Part shown: piece after piece, positions 1 to 6,541 of the stretch | Layout of the letters: each line of letters opens with the position of its first letter | Position numbering within the stretch: position 1 is the first letter of the stretch | Assembly: GCA_945907335.1 (NCBI GenBank) | Contig: CAMDSU010000032.1 | Coordinates: 1 to 12,982 of the forward strand | Direction of reading: 5' to 3' | Length of the DNA stretch: 12,982 nucleotides | Origin: Bordetella parapertussis | GTDB taxonomy: Bacteria; Pseudomonadota; Gammaproteobacteria; Burkholderiales; Burkholderiaceae_C | The notes under the pieces: generated by a model | What the model was told of the DNA's origin: nothing | Seen by the model: the letters and a program-made list of their open reading frames with translations, nothing else | The model's database searches: none | Program-made: the position numbers and the translations under genes

Positions 1-399
1 TATGACGTGTTCAAACTGGGTGAAGCCGTGCTTGCCGGCCAACACCTGCGGGTGCAGCGCATGGTGGACGGTTTGCAGGCTGAGGGCGTGGCCGAGGTGC
101 TGGTGCATTACACCCTAGCCGAAGACATACGCAGTTTGAAGCGTGTCAAGGATGCGGTGTCCGCCGGTCGACCCCTGCCTCAGGTCTTGCGCGAACAACG
201 CGTTTGGGGCCACAGGGAGCGACTGTTTGAGCGTGTCTTGCCGCAGCTGACACCGGCTGTACTCAATCGCTTGCTGCAAAGTGCGCATCAGGTTGACGGC
301 GTCGTCAAAGGCATGAAACTGCCGACTTGGCCGTCAAATAACTGGCAGGCATTGCTGCGCCTGGCACTGATGTTCAGCAAGGCTTGCAGCCCGCGCTGA
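1..399 (+). CDS. holA: DNA polymerase III subunit delta, C-terminal part (5' end outside window)
   Basis: Partial gene: the frame is open from base 1 and ends at TGA 397-399, giving 132 residues. HolA opens and loads the beta sliding clamp within the clamp-loader complex. The visible part begins [14 protein letters not shown], which matches the segment that opens the C-terminal collar domain of HolA (the 'fdLadAal.Gd' pattern), and continues as helices ending in a basic tail. An internal GTG at 7 could be mistaken for a start, but coding clearly continues upstream because YD before it belongs to the motif. proA follows 31 bases later on the same strand, an order I know from Burkholderiales, where holA usually follows lptE. 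Identification rests on this motif, the length of the C-terminal domain and synteny. No frameshift is seen. Confidence 0.88.
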   Translation, partial: YDVFKLGEAVLAGQHLRVQRMVDGLQAEGVAEVLVHYTLAEDIRSLKRVKDAVSAGRPLPQVLREQRVWGHRERLFERVLPQLTPAVLNRLLQSAHQVDGVVKGMKLPTWPSNNWQALLRLALMFSKACSPR

Positions 400-409
400 C
401 GCCCGGGCG
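400..409. repeat. 10-bp perfect palindrome after the holA stop
   Basis: CGCCCGGGCG directly follows the holA stop codon. It is its own reverse complement and adjoins the hairpin at 410-433. There is no T-run, so it is not a convincing terminator. In GC-rich DNA a palindrome of this kind can occur by chance. Confidence 0.4.
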
Positions 410-433
410 CATGTCTGCCAAAATCCAGACATG
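410..433 (+). promoter_or_regulatory. Hairpin sequestering the proA start codon
   Basis: CATGTCTG (410-417) and CAGACATG (426-433) form a perfect 8-bp inverted repeat around an 8-base loop, CCAAAATC. The last three bases of the right arm are the proA ATG. No purine-rich Shine-Dalgarno sequence lies in the usual place, because the loop and right arm occupy it. The structure is seen in the sequence; a role in controlling translation is inference. Confidence 0.4.
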
Positions 434-434
434 A
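411..434 (+). CDS. Possible 7-codon leader ORF overlapping the proA start
   Basis: ATG at 411 opens a short frame encoding MSAKIQT and stopping at TGA 432-434. The stop overlaps the proA ATG (431-433) in an ATGA arrangement, the classic geometry for translational coupling. Only a weak GGGCG stretch precedes it and no good Shine-Dalgarno sequence is visible. The same bases form a hairpin that hides the proA start codon, so ribosomes reading this ORF would open the hairpin. Whether it is translated is unknown; an ORF this short can occur by chance. Confidence 0.25.
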   Translation: MSAKIQT

Positions 435-1711
435 ACGCACACACCATTCCCGAATTGATGTTGGCCTTGGGGCAACAGGCCAAAGCCGCCAGCGCTGTCA
501 TGGCCAAGGCCAGCGCCGCGCACAAAAGTGCGGCCTTGCGAGAGCTTGCCCGCTTGTTGCGCAGCGACACCGAGGCACTGGTCATCGCCAACCAGACCGA
601 TTTGCAAAAGGCCAAGGCCAACGGTTTGGACGGCCCGATGCTGGACCGGCTCAAACTTACGCCGGCCATTTTGGAAACCTGCGCCATCGGTTGCGAGCAA
701 CTCGCGGTCATGCCCGACATCATTGGCAGCATCACCGGCATGACGCAACAACCCAGCGGCATACGCGTGGGGCAAATGCGTGTGCCCATTGGTGTGTTCG
801 GCATGATTTTTGAGAGCCGACCCAACGTCACCATCGAGGCGGCTTCCTTAGCCATCAAAAGCGGCAACGCCTGTATTTTGCGCGGCGGCTCTGAAGCTTT
901 GGCGTCCAACACCGCACTGGCGCAACGCGTGCAACAGGCTTTGCATAACGCCGGTTTGCCGCGGGATGCGGTGCAACTGGTGCCCACCACCGACCGCGAA
1001 GCCGTTGGTCAGTTGATCGCCATGCCGGCTTATGTGGATGTCATCATTCCGCGCGGTGGCAAAGGCTTGATCGAGCGTATCAGCCGCGACGCCAAGGTGC
1101 CCGTCATCAAGCATTTGGACGGCAATTGCCACACTTACATTGATGATCCGTGCGACTTGGACATGGCGATTCGCGTCACCGACAACGCCAAAACACAAAA
1201 GTACAGCCCTTGCAATGCCACCGAAAGTCTGCTGGTAGCGCGCGGTGTGGCAGCCGCATTTTTACCGCGCATCGGTGCGGTGTTGGCAGCCAAGGGCGTG
1301 GAGATGCGTTGCTGCCCCGAGAGCAAAGCGCTGTTGCAAAGCGTCAAGGGTGCGGTGTTGAAAGACGCGACCGAGCAAGATTGGTTCGAGGAGTATTTGG
1401 CACCCATCATCAGCATCAAAGTGGTCGAAGGTGTGGACGCAGCCATTAAACATATCAACCATTACAGCAGCCACCACACCGATGCCATCCTCACGCTCAA
1501 CCATGTGAACGGTCAACGTTTTGTGCGCGAAGTCGATTCAGCCAGTGTGATGATCAACGCCAGCACCCGGTTTGCCGACGGTTTCGAATATGGTCTGGGT
1601 GCTGAGATTGGTATCTCCACCGACAAGTTTCATGCGCGTGGCCCGGTCGGTATTGAGGGGCTGACGTCGCTGAAGTTTGTGGTGCTGGGTGAGGGTGAAG
1701 TCAGAGGGTGA
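431..1711 (+). CDS. proA: Glutamate-5-semialdehyde dehydrogenase (gamma-glutamyl phosphate reductase)
   Basis: Cytoplasmic enzyme of proline synthesis: it reduces gamma-glutamyl phosphate, made by ProB, to glutamate-5-semialdehyde with NADPH. The 426-residue protein is close to the usual ~420. It belongs to the aldehyde dehydrogenase superfamily. Landmarks are the stretch [13 protein letters not shown] around 127-139 and [13 protein letters not shown] in the cofactor-binding part (144-156), IPRGGKGLI at 206-214, the catalytic cysteine C261 in [11 protein letters not shown], and [17 protein letters not shown] near 381-397, typical of ProA. The ATG at 431 is chosen because the protein then begins at the normal ProA N terminus; the only nearby upstream ATG (411) is out of frame and runs into an immediate stop. 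It has no clear Shine-Dalgarno sequence and sits in a hairpin. It lies 31 bases after holA and may be cotranscribed. proB is not in the window. Confidence 0.97.
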   Translation: MNAHTIPELMLALGQQAKAASAVMAKASAAHKSAALRELARLLRSDTEALVIANQTDLQKAKANGLDGPMLDRLKLTPAILETCAIGCEQLAVMPDIIGSITGMTQQPSGIRVGQMRVPIGVFGMIFESRPNVTIEAASLAIKSGNACILRGGSEALASNTALAQRVQQALHNAGLPRDAVQLVPTTDREAVGQLIAMPAYVDVIIPRGGKGLIERISRDAKVPVIKHLDGNCHTYIDDPCDLDMAIRVTDNAKTQKYSPCNATESLLVARGVAAAFLPRIGAVLAAKGVEMRCCPESKALLQSVKGAVLKDATEQDWFEEYLAPIISIKVVEGVDAAIKHINHYSSHHTDAILTLNHVNGQRFVREVDSASVMINASTRFADGFEYGLGAEIGISTDKFHARGPVGIEGLTSLKFVVLGEGEVRG

Positions 1712-1720
1712 GAGAGTGTC

Positions 1721-1749
1721 AATTCAAAACCTTCAATCGGATTTGAATT
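1721..1749. repeat. AT-rich 8-bp inverted repeat just after proA
   Basis: AATTCAAA (1721-1728) and TTTGAATT (1742-1749) are perfect reverse complements separated by 13 bases, starting 10 bases after the proA stop. Neither side is followed by a strong T-run, so it is a poor intrinsic terminator by itself. It lies 36 bases beyond the 3' end of the minus-strand small-gene pair and could stabilise either transcript end or bind a protein. Confidence 0.4.
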
Positions 1750-1760
1750 TTCTGAAATAT

Positions 1761-1805
1761 CTCTGGACGCTGTCGCTACCTGGCTTAAAGCCCAGAGTCT
1801 TTTTT
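1761..1805 (+). terminator. proA: Candidate rho-independent terminator for proA
   Basis: CTCTGG (1761-1766) can pair with CCAGAG (1792-1797), and an inner CTGGC...GCCCAG stem with a bulged C competes with it (1780-1795). A run of six T follows at 1800-1805. This is the best T-tract after a plus-strand gene in the window. The stem is imperfect and part of the element is also coding sequence for the end of the minus-strand 40-codon gene, so this is tentative. Confidence 0.4.
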
Positions 1806-1907
1806 GTCAGCCCGGCTCTTTTCTTTGGCTTCAAAGTAGGAAGCTGCCAAAGCCATGGCGCACATTAAAACGCCCAAAAATAAGACGATGAGTTGTGCCT
1901 CAGTCAT
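1785..1907 (-). CDS. Small single-pass membrane protein, uncharacterised (40 aa)
   Basis: On the minus strand an ATG at 1907-1905 opens 40 codons ending at TAA 1787-1785. The protein starts MTEAQLIVLFLGVLMC and has one hydrophobic segment at about residues 5-22. A charged tail rich in Glu, Lys, Arg and Asp follows, ending KKDSGL. This looks like a one-helix membrane peptide with a short N terminus and a cytoplasmic charged tail (orientation inferred). Its start overlaps the last 8 bases of the 67-codon gene upstream, so translation is probably coupled. Support comes from the overlap, the clean hydrophobic/charged partition and the absence of a better plus-strand gene here. I do not recognise a named family. 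It resembles in size the small subunits that accompany larger membrane proteins, but nothing shows a specific partner other than its neighbour. Confidence 0.6.
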   Translation of the reverse strand: MTEAQLIVLFLGVLMCAMALAASYFEAKEKSRADKKDSGL

Positions 1908-2103
1908 GTAGCGAATCCTTGGAAAAAGTGATGCTCACAGAGGTTAAAAGTATAAGAGACAGGCCAATCAACGTCAACAAAACCAAGTTCTCCCAATTCC
2001 GGTTGCCCAAAATCAGAAACGCCACACAAGCATTGCCCGTCATCATCGAACCTGTTGCGCGCAGTCCGGTTTTGAAGTCAGGTTTGGAAAATGAGAAATC
2101 CAT
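1900..2103 (-). CDS. Small two-helix membrane protein, uncharacterised (67 aa)
   Basis: The minus-strand ATG at 2103-2101 gives 67 codons ending at TGA 1902-1900. It begins MDFSFSKPDFKTGLRATG and has two hydrophobic stretches, about residues 18-31 and 36-55, separated by a polar GNRNWEN turn, then a short polar tail. This pattern suggests a helical hairpin in the inner membrane. A longer version from TTG at 2142 adds 13 residues; I prefer the ATG because the added part looks unlike a natural N terminus and a GGCGG stretch precedes the ATG at a suitable distance. The 40-codon gene begins inside its 3' end, so the two form a probable two-gene operon facing away from gshA. No named family is recognised, so no function is proposed. 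The overlapping plus-strand frame has no membrane or domain features and is judged a shadow. Confidence 0.6.
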   Translation of the reverse strand: MDFSFSKPDFKTGLRATGSMMTGNACVAFLILGNRNWENLVLLTLIGLSLILLTSVSITFSKDSLHD

Positions 2104-2172
2104 GACCGCCAGCTTAAAGACATTCAACGAACGCAAAGTCAAGCAGCAATCACTTATTTTGTATGCCTGTCA

Positions 2173-2187
2173 CAAGCGCATCGCTTG
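2173..2187. promoter_or_regulatory. Palindrome flanked by TGTCA repeats in the gap before gshA
   Basis: CAAGCG-CAT-CGCTTG is a perfect 6-bp inverted repeat with a 3-base centre. TGTCA occurs just left (2168-2172) and again to the right (2192-2196). It lies between the minus-strand small-gene pair and gshA, where an operator controlling either direction could sit. I could not place good -35/-10 promoter boxes around it. The structure is seen; operator function is inference. Confidence 0.3.
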
Positions 2188-2239
2188 AAACTGTCAAAAT
2201 CGCCCCCAGATCCTAAAAACATACGAGACATATCAATTC

Positions 2240-3535
2240 ATGGTCCCCCACCTCATCACCGCGCTCACCGGCCCTATCAACGAACTCGAGCAGCGCATCA
2301 TTGACTCCATGCCGGCCATAGAACGCTGGTTTCGCATGGAATGGATGGAGCACACGCCGCCGTTTTATTCATCGGTCGATATTCGCAATGCCGGATTTAA
2401 GCTCGCGCCTGTGGACACCAACCTGTACCCCGGCGGTTGGAACAACCTCACCCCCGAAATGCTGCCTTTGGCCGTGCAAGCCGCGATGGCGGCGATTGAA
2501 AAAATCTGTCCTGAAGCGCGTAATTTGTTGTTGATCCCCGAGAACCACACACGCAACACCTTTTACCTCAGCAATGTGGCGCAACTCGCGCGCATCTTCA
2601 ACATGGCCGGTTTGAATGTGCGCATTGGCTCTATCAACCCGGAGATCAAAGAAAACACCTCGATTGACTTGCCCAACGGCGACACCGTGCTGCTCGAGCC
2701 GGTGATACGCAGCAAAACCCGTTTGGGTTTGAAAAACTTTGACCCGTGCACCATTTTGTTGAACAACGATTTAAGCGCAGGTATTCCGGGCATATTGGAA
2801 GACTTGCACGAGCAATACCTGTTGCCGCCCTTGCATGCCGGTTGGTGTGTGCGTCGTAAAAGCATTCATTTCGCCAATTACGAAGAGGTCGCCAAACGCT
2901 TTGGCAAGCTGATCGGCATTGATCCTTGGTTGATCAATCCTATGTTCAGCCAATGCGGCGAGGTCAATTTCGCCGAGGGCGAAGGGATGGAATGCCTGAC
3001 CACCAATGTGGACGCGCTGCTCACCAAGATCCGCCGCAAATACAAAGAATTCGGTATCCACGAAAAGCCGTTTGTCATTGTCAAAGCCGACAACGGCACT
3101 TACGGCATGGGCATCATGACGGTACGCGATGTCAAAGACCTGGAAGTGCTCAACCGCAAAACCCGCAACAAAATGAGTGTGGTCAAAGACGGTCAGGAAG
3201 TCAATCAGGTCATCATCCAGGAAGGCGTGCAAACCAATGAGCGCATCAACGATGCGGTGGCCGAACCCGTGGTCTACATGATGGACCGTTATGTCGTCGG
3301 TGGCTTTTACCGGGTGCATGCCGAGCGTGGGATTGACGAAAACCTGAATGCCCCGGGTGCGAGTTTTGTGCCATTGGCGTTTGAGCAAAGCGCCCACACC
3401 CCGCAGCCCGGCATGAAACCTGGGGCCAGCGCCCCCAACCGCTTCTATATGTACGGCGTCATCGCCCGATTGGCCATGCTGGCTGCCAGTTATGAGCTTG
3501 AGGCCACCGACCCAGACGCTGAGGTTTACGAGTAA
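2240..3535 (+). CDS. gshA: Glutamate-cysteine ligase, proteobacterial GshA type
   Basis: Catalyses the first, ATP-dependent step of glutathione synthesis, joining L-cysteine to the gamma-carboxyl of L-glutamate in the cytoplasm. The 431-residue protein belongs to the GshA family of beta- and some gammaproteobacteria (the Acidithiobacillus-type family, TIGR02049/PF08886 as I recall), which is unrelated in sequence to E. coli GshA. Visible marks are the N-terminal stretch SSVDIRNAGFKLAPVDTNLYPGG (split here: SSVDIRNAG at 44-52, PVDTNLYPGG at 57-66), the nucleotide-binding-like glycine segment VKADNGTYGMGIM at 281-293, and EPVVYMMDRYVVGGFYR at 342-358. The ATG at 2240 is the first good start of the open frame. 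No clear Shine-Dalgarno sequence precedes it. It heads a same-strand series with kup 87 bases downstream and gshB beyond, so both glutathione steps are encoded together. Confidence 0.93.
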   Translation: MVPHLITALTGPINELEQRIIDSMPAIERWFRMEWMEHTPPFYSSVDIRNAGFKLAPVDTNLYPGGWNNLTPEMLPLAVQAAMAAIEKICPEARNLLLIPENHTRNTFYLSNVAQLARIFNMAGLNVRIGSINPEIKENTSIDLPNGDTVLLEPVIRSKTRLGLKNFDPCTILLNNDLSAGIPGILEDLHEQYLLPPLHAGWCVRRKSIHFANYEEVAKRFGKLIGIDPWLINPMFSQCGEVNFAEGEGMECLTTNVDALLTKIRRKYKEFGIHEKPFVIVKADNGTYGMGIMTVRDVKDLEVLNRKTRNKMSVVKDGQEVNQVIIQEGVQTNERINDAVAEPVVYMMDRYVVGGFYRVHAERGIDENLNAPGASFVPLAFEQSAHTPQPGMKPGASAPNRFYMYGVIARLAMLAASYELEATDPDAEVYE

Positions 3536-3569
3536 AAAATAATTTGTTTGCTGCAGTGCGGAATCGTTA

Positions 3570-3617
3570 AACTCACGGCTTCTGAGTTACCGTTGGGCGG
3601 TTCAAAAGCCGCTTGAA
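3570..3617 (+). promoter_or_regulatory. kup: Two hairpins with complementary loops in the kup leader
   Basis: AACTCA/TGAGTT (3570-3575 with 3583-3588) encloses a 7-base loop CGGCTTC. TTCAA/TTGAA (3601-3605 with 3613-3617) encloses a 7-base loop AAGCCGC. Six bases of the loops, CGGCTT and AAGCCG, are exact reverse complements, allowing a loop-loop (kissing) contact or an alternative long-range stem. The second hairpin's right arm covers the only purine-rich site before the kup ATG (TTGAAG, 3613-3618), so the fold could affect translation. The stems are short, no known riboswitch consensus is recognised, and chance is possible. Confidence 0.3.
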
Positions 3618-3622
3618 GTTTT

Positions 3623-5509
3623 ATGAGTGAAGCGCAAAGCCCAGGCAACAAGCAGTCGTCGATAGCAGGTTTGACATTAGGTGCCATTGGTGTGGTGTAT
3701 GGGGACATTGGCACCAGCGTGCTTTACTCCATTAAAGAGGTTTTTGGCTCTGGCCACGTGGCATTCACCCCTGACAATGTCTACGGCATCCTCTCCTTGT
3801 TCTTCTGGACGCTGACATTCATCGTGTCGCTCAAGTATGTGACCTTGGTGCTGCGCGCTGATAACAACGGCGAAGGTGGTTTGGTGGCCATGCTGGCGCT
3901 GGCCGCTTCATCTGTGCGGGATAAACCGCGTTTGCGCCGCATTTTGCTGGTGGTTGGTATTTTCGGCACCTGCTTGTTTTATGGCGACGGTGTCATCACG
4001 CCGGCCATTTCGGTGCTATCGGCTGTAGAGGGTTTGGAGGTGGTGTCGCCAACTTTCAAACGATTCGTCATACCCATCACACTTTTGATATTGCTGTGTT
4101 TGTTTGCTGTGCAAAAACGCGGGACGAGCGGCATCGGCAAATTTTTTGGTCCGATCACCTTGGTGTGGTTCATTGTGATTGCCATGTTGGGGGTCTATCA
4201 CATCGTTGACCATCCGGAGATTTTGTGGGCGGTCAGTCCGCATTACGCCGCCATGTTTGTCTGGGACCAGCCATTCACAGCATTCATCATTTTGGGTGCG
4301 GTGGTGTTGTGCGTGACCGGGGCCGAAGCCTTGTATGCAGACATGGGCCATTTCGGTAAAAAACCGATCCGCTTGGCCTGGTTTTACGTCGTCATGCCCT
4401 GTTTGACATTGAACTACTTTGGCCAAGGCGCATTGTTGCTGGCCGAACCTGAGGCGGTCAAAAATCCGTTTTACAACATGGCTCCAGACTGGGCGTTGAT
4501 ACCCTTGGTGATTCTCGCGACTGCGGCCACCGTGATTGCCTCTCAAGCCTTGATCACCGGCGCCTTCAGCGTGACAAAGCAAGTGATTCAGCTGGGCTTT
4601 TTGCCGCGTTTGCAAATTCTGCACACCAGCGAAAAAGAAACGGGCCAAATTTACATGCCGCTGGTGAATTGGGGCTTGTTTGTGGCGATCGTGTTGGCCG
4701 TGGTGTTGTTCAAAACCTCTAGCAACTTGGCGGCGGCTTACGGCATTGCGGTCTGTACCGATATGTTGATCACCACTATTTTGACTTTCTATGTGATTCG
4801 CTACGCTTGGAAATACCCGTTGTGGCTGTGCATCAGCGCCACCTCGGTCTTTTTTGTGGTGGACTTGGCATTTTGGAGTTCCAACATGCTCAAACTCGCT
4901 GACGGCGGGTGGTTCCCACTGGTCATAGGCGGCATGATTTTGGTGTTGATGCTGACCTGGCGCGATGGCCGCGCTTTGTTGCACCACAAAACCCGTAACG
5001 AAGCCATGGACCTGGCTTCGTTTTTAGACGCGTTGTTTATGGCGCCGCCCACCAGAGTAGAGGGCACAGCCGTCTTTTTGACATCTGAGGATGGCATCGT
5101 GCCTAACGCCATGTTGCACAACTTGAAGCACAACAAAGTGTTGCATGCGCAAAATCTGTTTGTCACCGTGCGCCACCACGAAGTGCCCTGGATCGCGAAT
5201 GACAAACGCATTGAATTCACTGATCTGGGCGGCAATTGTTGGCAGGTCATCGTGCATTACGGGTTCATGGACGACCCGGATGTGCCATTTGCCTTGTCCT
5301 TGTTGCGCGGCCAATTGGGGGATATCAACCCCATGAACACCAGTTACTTTCTTTCGCGCGACAGCATTGTGCCCACCGTGGGTGGCGGCATGTCGCAATG
5401 GCGCGAAAAACTGTTTGCCCAGATGTACCTGAACGCCAGTGCAGCGGCTGACTTTTTGAATTTGCCCAGCAACTCGGTGGTGGAGATGGGCAGCAAAATC
5501 GAAATCTGA
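3623..5509 (+). CDS. kup: Kup-family low-affinity potassium uptake transporter
   Basis: Inner-membrane K+ importer of the KUP/HAK/KT family, thought to run as a K+/H+ symporter. The 628 residues match the usual ~620-630. The N terminus carries the family signature [10 protein letters not shown] at 23-32, followed by the FWTL..IVSLKYV and [10 protein letters not shown] motifs that I know from E. coli Kup. About twelve hydrophobic segments fill roughly residues 14-450, and a hydrophilic cytoplasmic C-terminal domain begins near residue 455 and runs to the end. The family residue after GDIGTS is normally Pro (SPLY); here it is Val (SVLY), probably a lineage variant. The ATG at 3623 has a modest TTGAAG site. 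It sits between gshA and gshB; in other bacteria glutathione gates the KefB/KefC potassium efflux systems, so the grouping may reflect K+/thiol balance (inference). Confidence 0.95.
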   Translation: MSEAQSPGNKQSSIAGLTLGAIGVVYGDIGTSVLYSIKEVFGSGHVAFTPDNVYGILSLFFWTLTFIVSLKYVTLVLRADNNGEGGLVAMLALAASSVRDKPRLRRILLVVGIFGTCLFYGDGVITPAISVLSAVEGLEVVSPTFKRFVIPITLLILLCLFAVQKRGTSGIGKFFGPITLVWFIVIAMLGVYHIVDHPEILWAVSPHYAAMFVWDQPFTAFIILGAVVLCVTGAEALYADMGHFGKKPIRLAWFYVVMPCLTLNYFGQGALLLAEPEAVKNPFYNMAPDWALIPLVILATAATVIASQALITGAFSVTKQVIQLGFLPRLQILHTSEKETGQIYMPLVNWGLFVAIVLAVVLFKTSSNLAAAYGIAVCTDMLITTILTFYVIRYAWKYPLWLCISATSVFFVVDLAFWSSNMLKLADGGWFPLVIGGMILVLMLTWRDGRALLHHKTRNEAMDLASFLDALFMAPPTRVEGTAVFLTSEDGIVPNAMLHNLKHNKVLHAQNLFVTVRHHEVPWIANDKRIEFTDLGGNCWQVIVHYGFMDDPDVPFALSLLRGQLGDINPMNTSYFLSRDSIVPTVGGGMSQWREKLFAQMYLNASAAADFLNLPSNSVVEMGSKIEI

Positions 5510-5517
5510 GTCGCGAC

Positions 5518-5533
5518 ACGCCCTTGGGGGCGT
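5518..5533 (+). terminator. Hairpin between kup and gshB, weak terminator or attenuator
   Basis: ACGCCC-TTGG-GGGCGT forms a perfect 6-bp GC-rich stem with a 4-base loop, starting 8 bases after the kup stop. What follows is TCGCTGTTAACC, without a real T-run, so complete termination is doubtful. gshB begins 19 bases later. It may reduce readthrough or protect the 3' end of the kup message. Confidence 0.4.
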
Positions 5534-5552
5534 TCGCTGTTAACCTTGCGCC

Positions 5553-6506
5553 ATGAACTTATTGTTTGTTTGCGACCCGTTGTCTTCGTTTCATACCGAA
5601 AAAGACAGCACATTCACCATGATGCGGGAAGCACAACGGCGCGGCTATCGGATATGGGCCTGTACGCCCCGGGAGCTTTATTGGCAAAGTGGTGAGCGGG
5701 TCAGCGCCAACTTGCACGCCATTTCACTGACCGGGCATGCGCTGGATTGGTATTCAAGCGTGGCCCATGAGGTCCGCGCCTTGGCCGACATGGACGCGGT
5801 GCTCATGCGCAAGGATCCACCGTTTGACAGCGAATATTTTTACGCCACGCATTTGCTGAGCCAGGCTGAACGCGAAGGTGCCAAAGTGTTCAACCGGCCG
5901 CAATCTTTGCGTGAGCATCCCGAAAAACTCGCTTTGATGGAGTTTGCTGAATTTGCCAGTCCGACCCTGGTCACGCGCAACCCACAAGACATTCGGGCAT
6001 TTCATGCCGAGCACCAAGACATCATCCTCAAGCCCTTGGACGGCATGGGCGGCATGGGTATTTTCCGGGTCAAAGCTGATGGGTTGAATTTGGGCAGCGT
6101 CATTGAAACTTTGAACCGTGACGGCAGCACCAGCGTCATGGTGCAAAAGTTTTTGCCAGCCATTGCGCAGGGCGACAAACGCGTACTGGTGATCAACGGG
6201 CAGGCTGTGCCGTTCGCACTGGCGCGCATTCCCCAAGGCAACGAGGTGCGCGGCAATCTGGCCGCCGGTGGCAAAGGCGTGGCGCAACCGCTGACTGAGC
6301 GTGATTGGCAAATCGCCCGTGCAGTCGGGCCAGTGTTGGCCGCCCGGGGCTTGTTGCTGGTGGGATTGGACATCATTGGCGACTGTCTGACCGAGGTCAA
6401 TGTCACCAGTCCCACTTGTTTCCGCGAGATCACAGACCAAACAGGTTGCGATGTGCCGGCGTTGTTCATGGATGCGCTAGAGCACTGTCTGGCCGGCCCG
6501 TCCTGA
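5553..6506 (+). CDS. gshB: Glutathione synthase
   Basis: Catalyses the second step of glutathione synthesis, ATP-dependent addition of glycine to gamma-glutamylcysteine, in the cytoplasm. The 317 residues match the bacterial ATP-grasp GshB family (~315). In order: the N-terminal preATP-grasp fold MNLLFVCDPLSSF, MRKDPPFDSEYFY at 85-97 (substrate region), LKPLDGMGGMGIF at 159-171 (glycine-rich ATP loop), GDKRVLVINGQ at 207-217, LARIPQGNEVRGNLAAGG at 223-240, and GLDIIGDCLTEVNVTSPT at 271-288 (metal/ATP-binding acidic and Asn residues). The ATG at 5553 starts exactly at the family's N terminus; no strong Shine-Dalgarno sequence is seen. It completes the pathway begun by gshA and is followed 35 bases later by the photolyase-like gene. 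Confidence 0.97.
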   Translation: MNLLFVCDPLSSFHTEKDSTFTMMREAQRRGYRIWACTPRELYWQSGERVSANLHAISLTGHALDWYSSVAHEVRALADMDAVLMRKDPPFDSEYFYATHLLSQAEREGAKVFNRPQSLREHPEKLALMEFAEFASPTLVTRNPQDIRAFHAEHQDIILKPLDGMGGMGIFRVKADGLNLGSVIETLNRDGSTSVMVQKFLPAIAQGDKRVLVINGQAVPFALARIPQGNEVRGNLAAGGKGVAQPLTERDWQIARAVGPVLAARGLLLVGLDIIGDCLTEVNVTSPTCFREITDQTGCDVPALFMDALEHCLAGPS

Positions 6507-6541
6507 GCCGCCATGGCCCACACACACGCTGTACATAAGTG

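Noticed and set aside
334..990. 218-codon minus-strand frame over the holA end and proA
   Set aside because: Shadow frame rich in Ala, Ser, Met and Cys; proA motifs are continuous on the other strand.
2106..2143. TTGACT/TTTAAG promoter-like boxes (18-base spacing, minus strand) before the 67-codon gene
   Set aside because: The implied start site would be about 3 bases from the ATG, leaving no room for the ribosome site, and the -10 matches consensus at only 4 of 6 positions.
1895..2188. 97-codon plus-strand frame opposite the 67-codon minus-strand gene
   Set aside because: TTG start, low-complexity basic composition, no domain or membrane pattern. The opposite strand encodes two coherent membrane segments and overlaps a second small gene.
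3544..3572. TTGTTT/TTAAAC as a kup promoter
   Set aside because: Correct 17-base spacing, but each hexamer matches consensus at only about 3 of 6 positions, so it cannot be told from chance.
4016..4987. 323-codon minus-strand frame within kup
   Set aside because: Antisense of a membrane-protein gene, rich in His and Gln, with no motif. kup is intact on the plus strand.
6539..6541. GTG one codon before the ATG as the real start of the photolyase-like gene
   Set aside because: Possible, but the ATG at 6542 is the stronger start codon and only one residue differs. Neither has a convincing Shine-Dalgarno sequence.
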